Source: Monarcha castaneiventris obscurior
Lineage: Eukaryota; Chordata; Aves; Passeriformes; Monarchidae
Assembly: GCA_026261815.1 (NCBI GenBank)
Contig: JAMPIT010000350.1
Span: forward strand, 2,542,001 to 2,606,000
Reading direction: 5' to 3'
Length of the DNA stretch: 64,000 nucleotides
In this document: piece after piece, positions 13,676 through 25,565 of the stretch
Layout: each line of letters opens with the position of its first letter
Numbering within the stretch: position 1 is the stretch's first letter
The notes under the pieces: model-generated
The model's input: only the letters and a program-made list of their open reading frames with translations
Database searches by the model: none
What the model was told of the DNA's origin: nothing
Made by a program: the position numbers and the translations under genes

Positions 13676-14656
13676 CAACCCCACAAAACAGAAACCCAAC
13701 AATAACACAATCCCCAAAAGCATTTGCTTTGGCTCTAACAAGTTTTATAACAAATAACAAATTATTCAAGTTTTCAAACACTTGCATCCAATTCCCTGGT
13801 AATCATACCCAGTTTTTTTTGCCCACAGAAATAGTTTCTTCAAAAACGTTGTCTGGATTGGTGCCTTTAACTGCTTAGTACCTTACATACTATTTTAATT
13901 TGTTATAACATTATTTCACTGAAGTGAATGTGGTTATCAATGACTTTGATTTCCAGTGCTATGGACATGGCACAGCTACTGCCACATTCTAACTAAATAA
14001 ACACTGTCACTAAAAAAACAGTGCTGTCACTGCAGAACAACTTGTACTTGTCATAATAATTATAACTATGAATGAGATAAAAACAGTAAGTGGACACAAG
14101 CAGGAACTGCAGCTACGTGTCAGCTGTTAGATGACAGCCTTATGTATCAGTGAAGGCATGTTTGGGTGATACGACACAAGAGCAGTGACATACAAGAAAT
14201 CAGACAGATTGCCCCAACCTTAACTGCAAGCAGCTTTATTTGTTAAGCTGTCTCTTGTGCAATTACCGATTTGCAAAAAAAAAAATCATAACATTACAAA
14301 GGTGATTGAAATAATAGATGGAATGTAAGTGCTGCATAATACACACTTCGTGTACAAAAACTCAATGAGCAAATTATTACAAAGAGATGTGAATACCATT
14401 TCACTTAGAATGAATTGTTGAGATCCACATTTGGCACTTAAATGAACACACTCCTCTGCAAGTGATTCTACTACTCCCTGTCTTGAGTAGAAAAGGTTTT
14501 AAAATTTGATTCTGAGATAGGTGGACACCACTGTGGTATCTTTGCTGTAGTAGTACCAGAGACTAAATACCAGGAAAAAGCCAAAAATCTGTCATTGGAA
14601 GAAGTCACCATGTGTGACAGACCATCAGTGATAAAGCCTTTGGGCTTCTTACTCAC

Positions 14657-14730
14657 CCGGATCTTCTGATGGGCACAGTCAGCAAGAGCAACAATGTTCT
14701 TAAACCTTACACCGGCAGGAATTGATTGGG
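14657..14730 (-). other. exon-like segment of unknown gene, minus strand
   Basis: Read on the minus strand, a 74-bp stretch is bordered by an acceptor (TTTGTCCTGCAG) and a strong donor (CGG|GTGAGTAAG). In the open frame it encodes QSIPAGVRFKNIVALADCAH then QKIR. The frame is open across 14471-14770 in total. I do not recognise the family. It could be an exon of an unannotated gene or lncRNA transcribed divergently from RDX, or a chance open stretch. Confidence 0.3.
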
Positions 14731-16520
14731 CTGCAGGACAAAGCTTTTGCAAAACCATGTGGATTTTCAATGGGAAAGGTGTGTGCTGGCCAGCCAGGTT
14801 CAGAGTCAGCGTTAGAGGCTAAGCCTCCTCAGCAGGGTGATGAAATCAATGGGTGGAAGGACAGCCTGACACGGAGCCAACTCTGCAGCTCAGTAGCAGA
14901 TTACCCTGCCCACGGTTTTTCAGGTGTTCCAACCAGGCTTCCAGGTGCTGGTTTATCCTTTCTGTTTACTCTGTGTGTCTCAAGAGGGAGGATACCCCTT
15001 CCATGTAACTTTTTGCATACTGTCTGCCCTCCCTCCTTACAACACTCATGCAGGGGATTATCCTGGACATGGACTCCTGGACTTCTTCACTGGAGCTGGG
15101 GGTTCTGGAGGTGCTGCCCCAGTGCAGGATCTTGGCCCTGGAGGACACCTAAGTAAACGTCACACACCTATGGTATTTCGGAGAGGGAAAAGACGAATTC
15201 CCCAGGATCATATCATATTGTGCCTTTTGAACTTGATCAAAGCTGAGACTGTACATATGCATGCAATAAAGGCGACTTGGAATACTCAGTGTTGGTACTG
15301 GAACCCTTTTATTTTTATTGAAATCTGGTATGTTAATACCATGTATGAAAAATAATTTTTGGAATTAGATACATTTAATTTTATGTGACAGACACATTTA
15401 ACAAGAGACATAAAAACTATTACTTCAGACGTTTATGGTCATTTCACCAAATATTTAAAATATCTGTGAATTGGATTCATCTAATGACCACAGAATTCTT
15501 CAAATTCCGTTTGTTTCTAGCAAAGACCTTAAAGGGCAATCTAACATACTTGTTGGAAAAATAATTACTATTAATGCATGTTAAGGCAATGTATCCTTTT
15601 ATCGTTATTCCAAAACTAACAAAAGAAAAAGCAATTTGGTTTTAGACCATACAATTAGTAACAGTAAAATTACCCTATAATAATTTTAGACAATGTCAGG
15701 TCTGCTTCTGTAAACATATTAATAGCTGAGTATGTGTGTTGAGTCATAAGTATAATTATTCCCAGAATGGCTGCCTTCCAGGCGTGTAGGCTGAGTCCAC
15801 GTATAACTCTTCACGTTAGGGGAATGGTACGGGCAGCACTACACTCCTATCCAGGCTGATGCCATAAATCATAATTGAGTTAGGCAACATCAAGGAGTTT
15901 TGCGTATCATTTGAAAATTAAAAAAAAAAAAAACCAGAAATTTCTCATGGTGTTTTTTTTCTTAGTTCTCCCAAAATGCCTTGTCTAGTAAATGCCCCTT
16001 GAACGGTACATTTGGCTTTAAAAAAACTAGATTCTAACACACAACTGGGTATTCATTGACTGATGCTTTATACTTTTCCAGGTGCACTGAAGAAGAGAAA
16101 CCTTGGCCCAAAAAATCTTTACTTTCTAAAAGGATTCTAGGATTGATTTCTCAGATCAGGCAATGAAAGTTTAAAATCTGTTTTTTTTAATGAGGAGCTG
16201 GGTTTTGGCATTACTGCTGGAAGATAAACTTTTATGCCTTGCAGTTACAGCATTGTTATCATTAGCTTTATCTTTATAACCTACCTCTTAGAGAACTGTG
16301 TAATTTAAGTTTATAGGGGTATCTGAAAGCTCTCTTTATTGCCTGTAGTTCTTTCTGTAGTTTCAGTTTCATGGCTACAAAGAATATGATCCCTAACTAC
16401 ACTTCTGTTTTTACTGCCCTGTTTTATCAGACAAACTGCAATTTTACACCTTGTTAAGGAAGCAAGGTGAGAAGAAAACCACATTATACTGTTGACAAGG
16501 GAGATAAGACTATTATTTAC

Positions 16521-16746
16521 CTTGACATTTCTGAGCAATAATATTCTTCATGTAACAGGATAAGAGATAAAGCATATCCTGCAGTGATAATGCACAAACT
16601 GAAAGGAACTTGCTTCCACATGCTATCAACACCAGTAATGAAACCGAGCCCTAGTGCAATAATCCTATATTTGAGCCACTTCAGGATTTGTGAAGAAAGC
16701 AAACCTTTAATAAGGTCAACTAAAGTAAACATATTTTATCTGTGCA
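16521..16746 (-). other. exon-like segment with small membrane-protein-like frame, minus strand
   Basis: On the minus strand an ATG at 16732, preceded by an in-frame TAA, opens 70 codons that run into a donor (TCAAG|GTAAAT). A possible acceptor (ATCACTGCAG) lies just upstream. The peptide has two hydrophobic stretches, around IIALGLGFITGV and FSLCIITAGYALSLILL, suggesting a small membrane protein if translated. No family recognised. The phase at its end does not match the exon-like segment at 14657-14730, so the two do not join directly. Confidence 0.28.
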
Positions 16747-17521
16747 CTGCAGTGATTCATAGTCAATTTATTTAAGTGACTGAATGAAACAGGGTTTGTT
16801 TTTCTGCCTTTTGTTTGTTTGTTTCACTTCCCTTACTCTGACCTGCAGGTAAAGGCCATCTGAACAGGGAACAGGACAATGCACACTAATGGTGGCTGCT
16901 CCATGGAACTGTGTTACTGCAGACGCTGCAAGATGCCTTAGAAGTTTAATGTACTGCAAAATACTGTTTCACACAAGGATGTTCTTCTCAATGAAGAACA
17001 ACAGAGACAAGGAGGAATTAGCCACCGTTGCTTCTTTCTTGGAGCCAAATGGCACCAACAAAGCTGGAAATGAAATTTTAGCCCATGTGAGGAAAGTGAA
17101 CATACCTTTAATGGACTGAGTTGTTCAGATTCTGTGGTGATGAGTGTTTAGATAAATGCTTGTTTAAAATACACAACAAAATGCATAAAACAAATTAAAT
17201 TCACTAAATGTCTCCAGAAAAAGTAATTACATTCAAGCTTATATCAATAATTCAATTTAATTTCATAATAGTTTGTATTATTTGGTCATTTGCCTTATCA
17301 GAATGCTGTTTAAATTTTGTCCAAAAAAATTTAAAAAATTTAGTCAGGGAGGCTCCCACAAATTCTCTGGGAGATTATTCCTTGTTTGCCAGGCTGCTTT
17401 CCTCCTCTTCCCCTTCTTCCCACCTCCAATTCGCCCTAGAGTGTTCATTTTATTATTTTTGAAGCAGCTTTTAATTGAAAATTCCTCATAGTTCTTCTCC
17501 CAACCTCTCTTTATCAGACAG

Positions 17522-17560
17522 CCAGAGGGCGAGGTGTATTAATAGCAGCTGCATGACTCA
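17522..17560 (+). promoter_or_regulatory. possible enhancer motifs: CTCF-like core and AP-1 site
   Basis: CCAGAGGGCG at 17522-17531 resembles part of the CTCF core, and TGACTCA at 17554-17560 is a perfect AP-1 site. They sit about 0.5 kb before the CpG island. Motif evidence only. Confidence 0.25.
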
Positions 17561-18546
17561 GAGTTGGTAGCTCGAGTGGATCCCTTTGCACTGAGCTTTG
17601 CTGTTTGGCCTCCCTGCTTGGGTTGCCGCTGAGCTCAGGGAGCACCTTCACTTCCTTGCAAACAAAAATAAACTGAGAAAGCACAGTGGGGGCTGGGATT
17701 GCCTCAACCTCTCTGTCCTTCAGAAGGATTCTCCTTACGGCTGTTTTCTTCTACATTCCCATTGGGACTGTATTAAAAAAAAGAAAAAAGAAAATTAACA
17801 AAAAAATGTGCGATCCCTTCCACCAGCCTGACTGTTTCATACGACTGAGTGATGAAAAAAGAGAGAACGCCCATCACTGCGATGATATGAAGCAAAGGAA
17901 GAGGGTCAGTACTCTCCACTCAGACTGCATTCCATGCTCTTTCCCTGAAGGCATCCCTGTTCCCATGGGCCATCACAGCTCGATCCTTCCCAGCCCCTGA
18001 CTCACCATTCCCCCCGCTCCTGCCCGCCGCACCCCGGGGCTGGTGGCATGGCCAGCTCCAAGCCACCCTATCTGGCCATGCCACCCGGCCTCCCACCGCG
18101 CCCCGGAGCTCACGCCTGCCAAAAAGGCGGCACTCTGCCTGGCGGGGCTTTGGACAGGGAAAAAACCCCGCACCGCCAACTCCCCCTGCCCGGCTCAAGC
18201 CTTCACAGAGGCTTTCCTTTCCCGCCCACCCGGCCTCGCGAGCGGCAGAGCTCCTTCTCCTCATCCCCTCCTCACTCAAGCGAGCAGGGAGGGGATGGCA
18301 GCTGGAGGGCCTGGAGGGCAGCTCTGCCGCTCAGCACTTGCCACACGCTCACGGAACGCGGGCAGGGCTGCGCTCGGGTGGGCTGCGCGGGGTCCCCGAG
18401 CACCGGCTCCGCCCGAGCGCGCAGAGAGGCGCAGAGCCCCGTGAGGAGGGGCCGCCGCCGCAGAAAAGTGAGCGCCCGCCGCCGTCCCTGCAGAGGAGCT
18501 CCGTCCCCCGACCCCGCCAGGAGCCGCGGCCCCCGAGCCGTCCCCG

Positions 18547-18611
18547 CCCCTCACGGGAGCCCCTCACGGGAGCCCCTCACGGGAGCCCCTCACGGGAGCC
18601 CCTCACGGGAG
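18547..18611 (+). repeat. 13-bp minisatellite, five perfect copies
   Basis: The unit CCCCTCACGGGAG occurs five times head to tail with no mismatch (starts 18547, 18560, 18573, 18586 and 18599). It lies about 130-200 bases upstream of the inferred RDX start, within the CpG island. Each unit carries one CpG. The lack of divergence suggests recent expansion or ongoing copy-number change. Confidence 0.95.
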
Positions 18612-18742
18612 CCGCCCCCGCGCCCCTGCGGGCAGCGGCTTCGCGCCGCGCGCCGCGCATGCCCGCCCGCCCGCGCCGCGCCTGCGCACTGCCCGCGCAG
18701 GAGCCACATCTGATAGGGGGGAAAATCCGAACGGCGGCGGCG

Positions 18743-18753
18743 GCCGCCATATT
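18743..18753 (+). promoter_or_regulatory. YY1-type motif GCCGCCATATT
   Basis: GCCGCCATATT matches the reverse form of the YY1 consensus (GCCGCCATNTT). YY1 sites of this kind often lie just around or downstream of the start in TATA-less CpG promoters, which fits the proposed RDX first exon. Binding is inferred from the motif alone. Confidence 0.5.
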
Positions 18754-18963
18754 GCGGAGCTGTCACAGCGCTCGCCGCGCTCGGCGCCGCAGCCCCGGCG
18801 AGCAGCGCGGGGCGGCCCCGCTGCGCCTCCTGCCCCGCTGCGAGGGGCGGCGGGGGGGGACACACCGCCCCGCCAGGAGCGGAGAGCGCCGCGCCCCGAG
18901 CACCCTGCCCCGGGGGCTCGTCCCCCCCCTCCGCTCGGCGCCGCGGAGGGAGCGGAGTCCCAG
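18745..18963 (+). other. RDX: putative non-coding first exon of RDX (5' UTR)
   Basis: The 3' edge is supported by a good donor (CCCAG|GTGAGG) after 18963 inside the CpG island. It is the best donor near the likely start of transcription. Exon 2 begins at a clear acceptor and holds only 60 nt of leader, so at least one upstream non-coding exon is needed. The 5' edge is an estimate placed just after the YY1 motif and could be off by 100 bases or more. Another donor in the island could be used instead. Confidence 0.55.
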
Positions 18964-21900
18964 GTGAGGCGGGGGCGCTGAGGCGGGGGGCGGGCGGGCG
19001 GCTGCCGGCGGGGCCCGGGGGCAGCGCGGGGGTGGCAGCCCGAGGCTGGAGCCCGAGGCTGGAGCCCGCCCGCTGCCCTCGGTGGGCGGGGGGCACCCGG
19101 CGACTTGTTGCGGCGGCGGGAGCGCGGCACCGAGCCGCTCGTGTGCGGGGCACCGCCTCCGCCCGGGACCTGGCCCCGGCTCGCCGGCCCCCGGTCCGCC
19201 TCGCTGTGTCGGGGAGCCCCGGGAGCGCGCCCCTGGCGTGCCCGCTCAGCCGCCGCTGCATTATTCATGTCCCCGAGCAGCGCGGCTCGGGAGCTTATAC
19301 CGTAGTAGACATGTGGCAGTCGGGTCGGGCCAGCTGAGTGCGGCGGTGTGGGAGAATAATAAGGAATTACTTCATAAACAAGTGCTGTGGAGCATCTGTT
19401 GCTGTCTATTGTTTTCGACAAATGCGCGTTTTTAAGAGTCCTTAAGTACTGACCGACGTAATGGGCGCAGCGGCCCTGAATGAGCCTTTGTGCATTGTTT
19501 TTTTGAATGGATTAATGTTTTGTACAAGTCGTGGGCATTTGTAATTAACTTTGTCGCTTAAAGTTTAGCGCAGATAAGGGGTTTTAGTTTCAACTTTGTG
19601 GAATTCACTTGTCTTTTGTCAGTTTCTTAATCTGAACGCCAAGAAAAAACCCTTCTTTGGACTCTGTGCCAACACAACTAATCACTTCAGTTGTAAGGTG
19701 CTATTAAGCTGTCTTTTCCAGTCTGTGTAACACCCTAGACAAGTATTTCGTGTTCCTCTTTCTGGTACAGGCTGTTAAAAATATTCCATTTTTTAAACTT
19801 GAGTTACGGGAGTGGCATTTCTGAGTTTTAAGTAGTTCTGTCTCTGTGACTGGTTCGTGTCAGGCTTCAGCTGTATCCCTGTATGTCACTCTGGTTTGTT
19901 TCCATCGGAGATGCCTGTCGCCGTGTCTGTGCCACGGGAGCGTTTTGGGGATGCGTGTGCCCGCACAGCGCCTCGCACATTGAGACGATTGTAGAAACGC
20001 GGTGGTTGCTGTCAGCTCTTGGTGCGTTGGCACAGCGCTGCTGGGCAACGTGTGCTTCCAGGGAAGACGTGGAGTTGGTGTACAGTAACATTATGGCACC
20101 TGTGATGAAGTTGTTTTTTAATCATTAAAGATGGCACAAGTGATAACTGTTCATTGGATTATGAGACTTACCTCTATTGATCTATTGATTTAGCATAAGA
20201 GGGACTGTGAGAAAAATAAACTGCAAGTCAGTGCAATGTTCCCAGATAAGCAGCCTCCCAGCAAATGGCAATTGCAAGGCAGTGGCGTATTTCCAAGCTT
20301 TGTACTGAAGTGACAAAGTTGTTCTATTAGGTTGGGAAACTGGAGAGCAAAAGCGAAACATCTTTAGAAAATGCATGAAAAAACGCCGTGGTGTGACATG
20401 TCTGGAGCTGTCCAGAGAGTTTCCAGTGAATGCTGACTCAAAGGAAAGGTGCAGAAATGGGTATAGAGATGACGAAAATAGTTCTGCTTGGACTGCCATT
20501 GCAGTAGGGAGTATTTCAGGGCTTGATGGTAATAGTACTGCTGAAAAGGTTGTTTCACAGAAAATTGGGCAAAGACGTAAAGAGGGTAAGGATTTGGATC
20601 CACCTACGAGCTGCAAAACTAGGAGGGTAAGATGCATAGACGTTGTGACGTGAGGAGGCAGTTCCTGGCAAAGTTCCTTTAGCTGTTGCCAGGATAGGTA
20701 AGTGGCCTTTCTTCTCCAGCAGCCTTGCTCTGCTTTTTGAGAAAGGGTGCCTCTGTTGGCAGAGGTGAAGAGGAAAGTTGTTGAAGGCATTACGTCTGTC
20801 TTTCTGTTGGATGTGTTAAATACTTCAAAGCTGTCCTATCGCTTTGTGTTGCACTAGAAGTCTGTGGGAGTAGAGGAAAGGGAGGATTTTCAAGTTTGTA
20901 AATGTAAACAAAGCTTTATACAAACTTCTGAAGAAAGAACTGATTGTGGAAAGATACTGATCCATTAAAGCAGCAGCCCGTGTATCCTGCATGCTCAGTG
21001 AGTTTACTCCAGAGCTGAAGGAGCCTAGGTAAACTCTTCCCTTTCAACACTGGTGAACTGCATTTGTTGGCTAACTTTACCAGCAGGCTAATACTTAGCT
21101 GTACTTTGGATTTAAAAAGTATTTGTTTTCCTTTCTGCTTTGGATATTTATTAATCCCTCTGTGAAATGAAGCCTTCAAGTCATGCGGTACAAAGAAAAA
21201 GAAATGTGACGTTGGCCCAAAAAGGCAGTTAATGATCTTTACACTAGAACATTACAATTTAAGAACTCTAGCTAGTGTATGTGGAGAATGATATGAGTGG
21301 CCAGTTCATGTTCATAAGTTTCCTTTATTTATGGAACTAGTTGCAGGAGACTTAACAGCGTCGTTCAGAAAATAGAATACTTGACTTTGAGATGAGGTAG
21401 ACCCAAAATTCTGGGTATGTGTCCTATTTCTTTGCTAACTGTATGTTTAGAGAAAGGATTATTGCACTTGGAAGCAACAGTACTTCCATCATTTTTGATG
21501 GTGCATCCAACGTACATGGTAAGATTGGCCATTCTATCATTGTAGTACTCTTTGGAATTTTAGAATTATTTCGCATAGTGCAGTTGTGGGTACTTGAAGT
21601 TAAGATTACTAAACTCCATAAGTGTTAACTGTATGTAAGTTGTGTAGCACATCTGAAACATGCCAGTTTATTAACTGGCAAAACTGCAAGTAGGGCACAA
21701 ATTCTTTGACTGGTATGTGTTGCTTTTAGTTGAATACTGTGTTGGCAACTGCCAGGTTTTCATTTTACTTCTGAAGTTCAAGAGCTCCAGTTTAGGAGTA
21801 CTTCACTCTTCAATATGTATTTTCCTATAGATAATTGAATACGTAAGTTGTACTAGTTAGATTGCAGTTATTTTTCAGAGACAGCAAACCTGTTTTGGGT

Positions 21901-24780
21901 GTTTCAGAGAAGGGAGGGTTGGGGAAGTGGTGGTTTTAAGAAGGGAAAGATACAGTACATAGGAAAAAAGTTGGCATGTAAAACTCTGCATGTGATGTCT
22001 AGCACTGGTCAAATCTCAATTTTTGCAGGTTAGGTATAGAATTCAGCTTTTTTTATTCTTTCTTGTGAGATGAATAGCTTGTTTTAGTTCCCCCCTGGTT
22101 TGCTTATATTGCAGACAGCTGTGTGGGCGGTCTTTCTGTCCGTCTGAAAAAGACGCATGCAGAAGTAAAGTCTGTGGCAAATGAACTTCTTTATTGGATT
22201 GCAGCAAGTGTGTCTTTAGGGAGCTGTTAGTGTGAAAGATGATTGCCCTGCAGACATTCACAGACTGCTTTGGAGTAGAGAGACATTTTTGTAGAAATCT
22301 GAGACCAGTTAGTCAGGTCCAGTGGCCTGTGAGTTGCCTGTTGCTTCACCCGCAAAGATCTAAAACTTCCAGGTACCACGAAAAATGGAATGGGGTAAGA
22401 CTTTGACAAGGAAAAGTATGTTAATTTTAAATAAGTTCCTGTTAATAAATGAGTGAGTTATATTGTTGTGGGTAAAGTTCTGTGGTCCCTGACATCTATC
22501 TGTATTTAGGGAAATAGATGGTAAACCTCTTGCTCAAGCTTAGGAGGGATGCTGCTGGAGAGAGTGCTTCTGAGAGAAGGCCATGAGCTTTCTTAGGGCT
22601 TAGGATAGGGATCCTACTTTTGAGTGTTGCATCTCTACCAGCCAAGCATCCTGCTCGAGCCTTCTGCCTGCTATCCCATCCTCACCTGACCTCAGACCCA
22701 TGGCTGTGTTTATGAATGTTTCTTTTGAAAACAGCTGCTGCATAAATTATTTGACAGAATTTTGGCATCAGGCATTCTATGCACCATCATTTTCTGAAGA
22801 AAGCTTTCATTGTGATCTTTCAACAATTGCTTTATTTGTTGCTTTCTGTGGCATAACTAGAAACATGGGTGATACTGATTTAAAAATCTTAGCTGTCTTG
22901 TAGTGAAATAAATTGAAATCAAAGCTTTTTCTTTCAGGCAAGTTCTTGATGTTCTGGATGACTTTTTTAATCTGTTTGTGATATGGAGCCTGCTGATACT
23001 TTTGTTTTTTTGGTCCAGAGTCCAGATTACTGCATACGCTCCTGAAGGTCCTGGGTGTTGTAGCGGTAGGAAGTCTGCAAAGTCACAACCCTGTTAATCT
23101 TGACTTGGAAGAGGGACCTTTAGGATTTTAAATGCCCAAGTGATGAGCCTTTATGCCTAGTAGATCACAAGCTGGTTTCAGAATGCAGGAAGCAAACAGA
23201 ATATCATTCCCAATCCCAGCTGACTGGGGTCTTTTTTGCTGTTGGTTTTGGGTTTTTTTTCACTATTTGCAATGCCATTTCCCATGAGTGTTAAGATAAA
23301 AGTAAGTTTAAGTAATTAGTTGCTTCAAAGTTAAAATTTTTGCATCTGCTAAATATAAATTTATCTGGAAATGCATAAGTAGCAAAAGTGAACTGCCACT
23401 CCAGTAATAATAGTAGAGATACACACAATATTTTGCCTGGCTGTGATTTTTGGTTTCTTTTGGCCCAGTGTTTTCCTCATATTTGTTTTCTTTTTAATGC
23501 TAGCTGGTGCCAATAATTGGGAAAGATTGGGTGATTTTAATTTTTTCTTCAGTGTTTATTTGATGTCAATACTCGCAGTTTTAAGATCTGTGAACTTCTT
23601 GATTTGTATATACATATAATAGTTACAATGTGTTTGTGTGAATGACCTGTTTCGAAATTGCACAACATTTTGAATATGAAAGCATAAAAAAAAACCAGGC
23701 TGTTTCTTGTATTATATATAAAATGCAAACAATGGAAATAAGTTTAGCATAGTTTGCTATAAATTTGTTTTTGGCTAAAAATATTAAAAAAAATTATTTT
23801 TTTAAAGAAATATAGACTTTTTTTCTTTTACTCTAGTGAAAGATATTACAAGCAAACACTTCAACAAAAAAATACGTGGGTTGCTGTTTGCATAGGTTTT
23901 TTTTTTCTTTTCCTATTGCTCATATACTGTGATAATTTCTCAGGCCCATGAGATCTATGGGACTAACAGTGAGACTTCATTTTTTTTGAGTTTTGCATAA
24001 GAGGATTCTTGCTTTTTGCTGATAACTTTGTTCTCTTGCATGTGAAAACATGTCTCCCAATTCTGGTTTGATGACATAGGATTAACCTGTAAAAGTCTGT
24101 AGTCACGTTTCTGATTTTAAAAGTTACCTTAAGGTTTATAGCACCTTTTCAAATAAATAATTTATGGTTTGTTGATTGTATTATAACAAAGTGTTTGAGT
24201 AAATCCCAAAGCAAAAATCTGGGACATGTTTATGAATGAATTTGTAATGATAAAATGTGTGAGGGTATGACAGTCATTGTAGAAATTGCTAGACATGTTG
24301 TCTCTTAGAAAGACCTCAGAAAGTAATCATTTGATAACACAGATCTTGGTCCTGTGCCATTGGCTGTCATTGCTCTCCTGGAGACTGGGCTCCCTTATCA
24401 GTCATCTTACCATACCCCTTCTCTTCAGTGCTTTGTAACCAAAGGCACAGGAAAGTAGTTGTGCTACTTTCTGTTCCTATTGGTACTGTTGAGTTGGCAC
24501 GCTTACAAAATGGTGGATGAGAATCTAATTTAGTTTTTGCATTGTTAATTAACGAGTGTAACTCTAGGGCTTCAATCTGCCTTCAGTTTTTCAAGCACTG
24601 AGCCTCTGCTGTCAGAGGTGAGCACAGGGGTTACTACAGCTTGGAATCTGTTAGCAGATATTAGAGCCAAGCTTGTTTTGGTCTGTGTTATTCCCTTGAA
24701 TTTTTCCAAGGAGTACATTAGGGAAAGAAGGGAAAAGAGGAGGCAGGCTCTTCTCTGAAAGGGAAACGTGCTGTTGAATT

Positions 24781-24814
24781 TTTATCAAAAGCCAGAGTTT
24801 ATCAAAAGCCAGTT
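24781..24814 (+). repeat. 17-bp tandem duplication
   Basis: TTTATCAAAAGCCAGAG (24781-24797) is followed by TTTATCAAAAGCCAGTT (24798-24814); the first 15 bases are identical. Confidence 0.92.
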
Positions 24815-24963
24815 TTTTTCACTCCCCTGGAATCTTTTGTGGTTAAAAAAAAAGGGGGGAGAGAGGAATAGAGGAAAGGAGTATTCATAATGTACAAAAA
24901 CGTATTTAACAGTATCTTGGAACAGTAGTCTTACTGCTGATGTCCAGGTGTTGGAAAGATAAA

Positions 24964-24968
24964 TGACT
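24964..24968 (+). repeat. target-site duplication TGACT, left copy
   Basis: Matches the TGACT immediately right of the LTR at 25566-25570. Confidence 0.85.
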
Positions 24969-25565
24969 TGTCAGTAGAATTGCCTTATTAAGGTTTAGGG
25001 CTTGACACTCTTCAACCGTCTCAGACCCAGGGGGAAGTTAGCAAAGTTTGGGAAGAAGGATGTTCCATTGATAGTGGGCACAGGGAATGCAGAATTCACG
25101 AGCCACAAGGACATTTGGCAGAACTCCCAAGATAAGGAAGAAACAAACAAAGCCAACTCAGCAACTGTGCTGAATCAGCTCCAAGTAGAGAAAAGGTAAT
25201 TCTGGCAGGGGGAGACTGTGGCCACAGCTCGGGGCCCGTGGACTCCCGAAGCCCAGGACTCAAGGGATTTGGGAATGGCCGAGCATGTTCACAGCTTGGC
25301 AGGAGAAGAGAGAGAATCATTGAACCAGTAGAAGGTAGAATGTTAATCAAGAAGAGAGCTGTGTAACCTGTAGCAAAAGAAGTGTGATTTCTTGGTTTGC
25401 TGAAATGTATGAAAGGTGTAAAGTTTTGATGTCTGGCTTGCCAACCTTTGGTGGGTTCCCACCCAGCTCCCTGCTCTGTGCAGACCAGTATAAATAAATG
25501 GGAATGCCTCGGCTCACTGTGTGGATTGGCACTGCACATCAGGCAGCGAGCCTGCATTTGGGACA
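24969..25565 (+). mobile_element. solo LTR of an avian endogenous retrovirus (ERVL-like)
   Basis: The 597-bp segment begins TGTC and ends GACA, giving short terminal inverted repeats with the TG...CA ends of retroviral LTRs. The same 5 bases, TGACT, flank it at 24964-24968 and 25566-25570, a target-site duplication. A TATA box (TATAAATAAA, 25489-25498) overlaps an AATAAA. The 3' part (CTCGGCTCACTGTG, then GAGCCTGCATTTGGGACA) resembles bird ERV LTR ends from memory. No internal gag, pol or env sequence accompanies it, so it is a solo LTR left by recombination. It lies sense to RDX. The ERVL assignment rests mainly on the 5-bp duplication. A 156-codon antisense frame inside it is incidental. 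Confidence 0.85.

Larger units (their letters stand above)
13676..17999. other. intergenic region upstream of the RDX promoter
   Basis: No recognised gene. Two minus-strand open segments with splice-like borders (14657-14730 and 16521-16746) are listed separately. A GC-richer stretch at about 14790-15150 is open in more than one frame without a recognisable domain. An AATAAA at 15266-15271 has no gene assigned to it. A cluster of motif-like elements lies at 17520-17600 close to the island. Confidence 0.5.
18000..19340. promoter_or_regulatory. RDX: CpG island, presumed RDX promoter
   Basis: Base composition changes sharply from AT-rich flanks to very GC- and CpG-rich sequence over about 1.3 kb. 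GC-box cores occur (CCCCGCCCC at 18542-18550; GGGCGGG motifs around 18985-19090), along with NRF1-like TGCGCA elements near 18683 and a YY1 motif at 18743. No TATA box stands out near the expected start. A strong donor at 18964 suggests the first RDX exon ends in the island. Long open frames across the island on both strands (for example 18048-18713 + and 18603-19421 -) reflect GC-rich, stop-poor sequence and are not taken as genes. The transcription start is inferred, not seen. Confidence 0.85.

Noticed and set aside
14722..15355. Two overlapping plus-strand frames of about 144 codons
   Set aside because: They overlap in different frames, show no domain or codon pattern I can support, and have no convincing gene structure beyond a stray AATAAA.
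18048..19421. Long open frames on both strands through the GC-rich region (up to 272 codons)
   Set aside because: All frames are stop-poor because of high GC. The peptides are Arg/Pro/Ala/Gly-rich with no domain, and they overlap each other on opposite strands in a CpG-island promoter.
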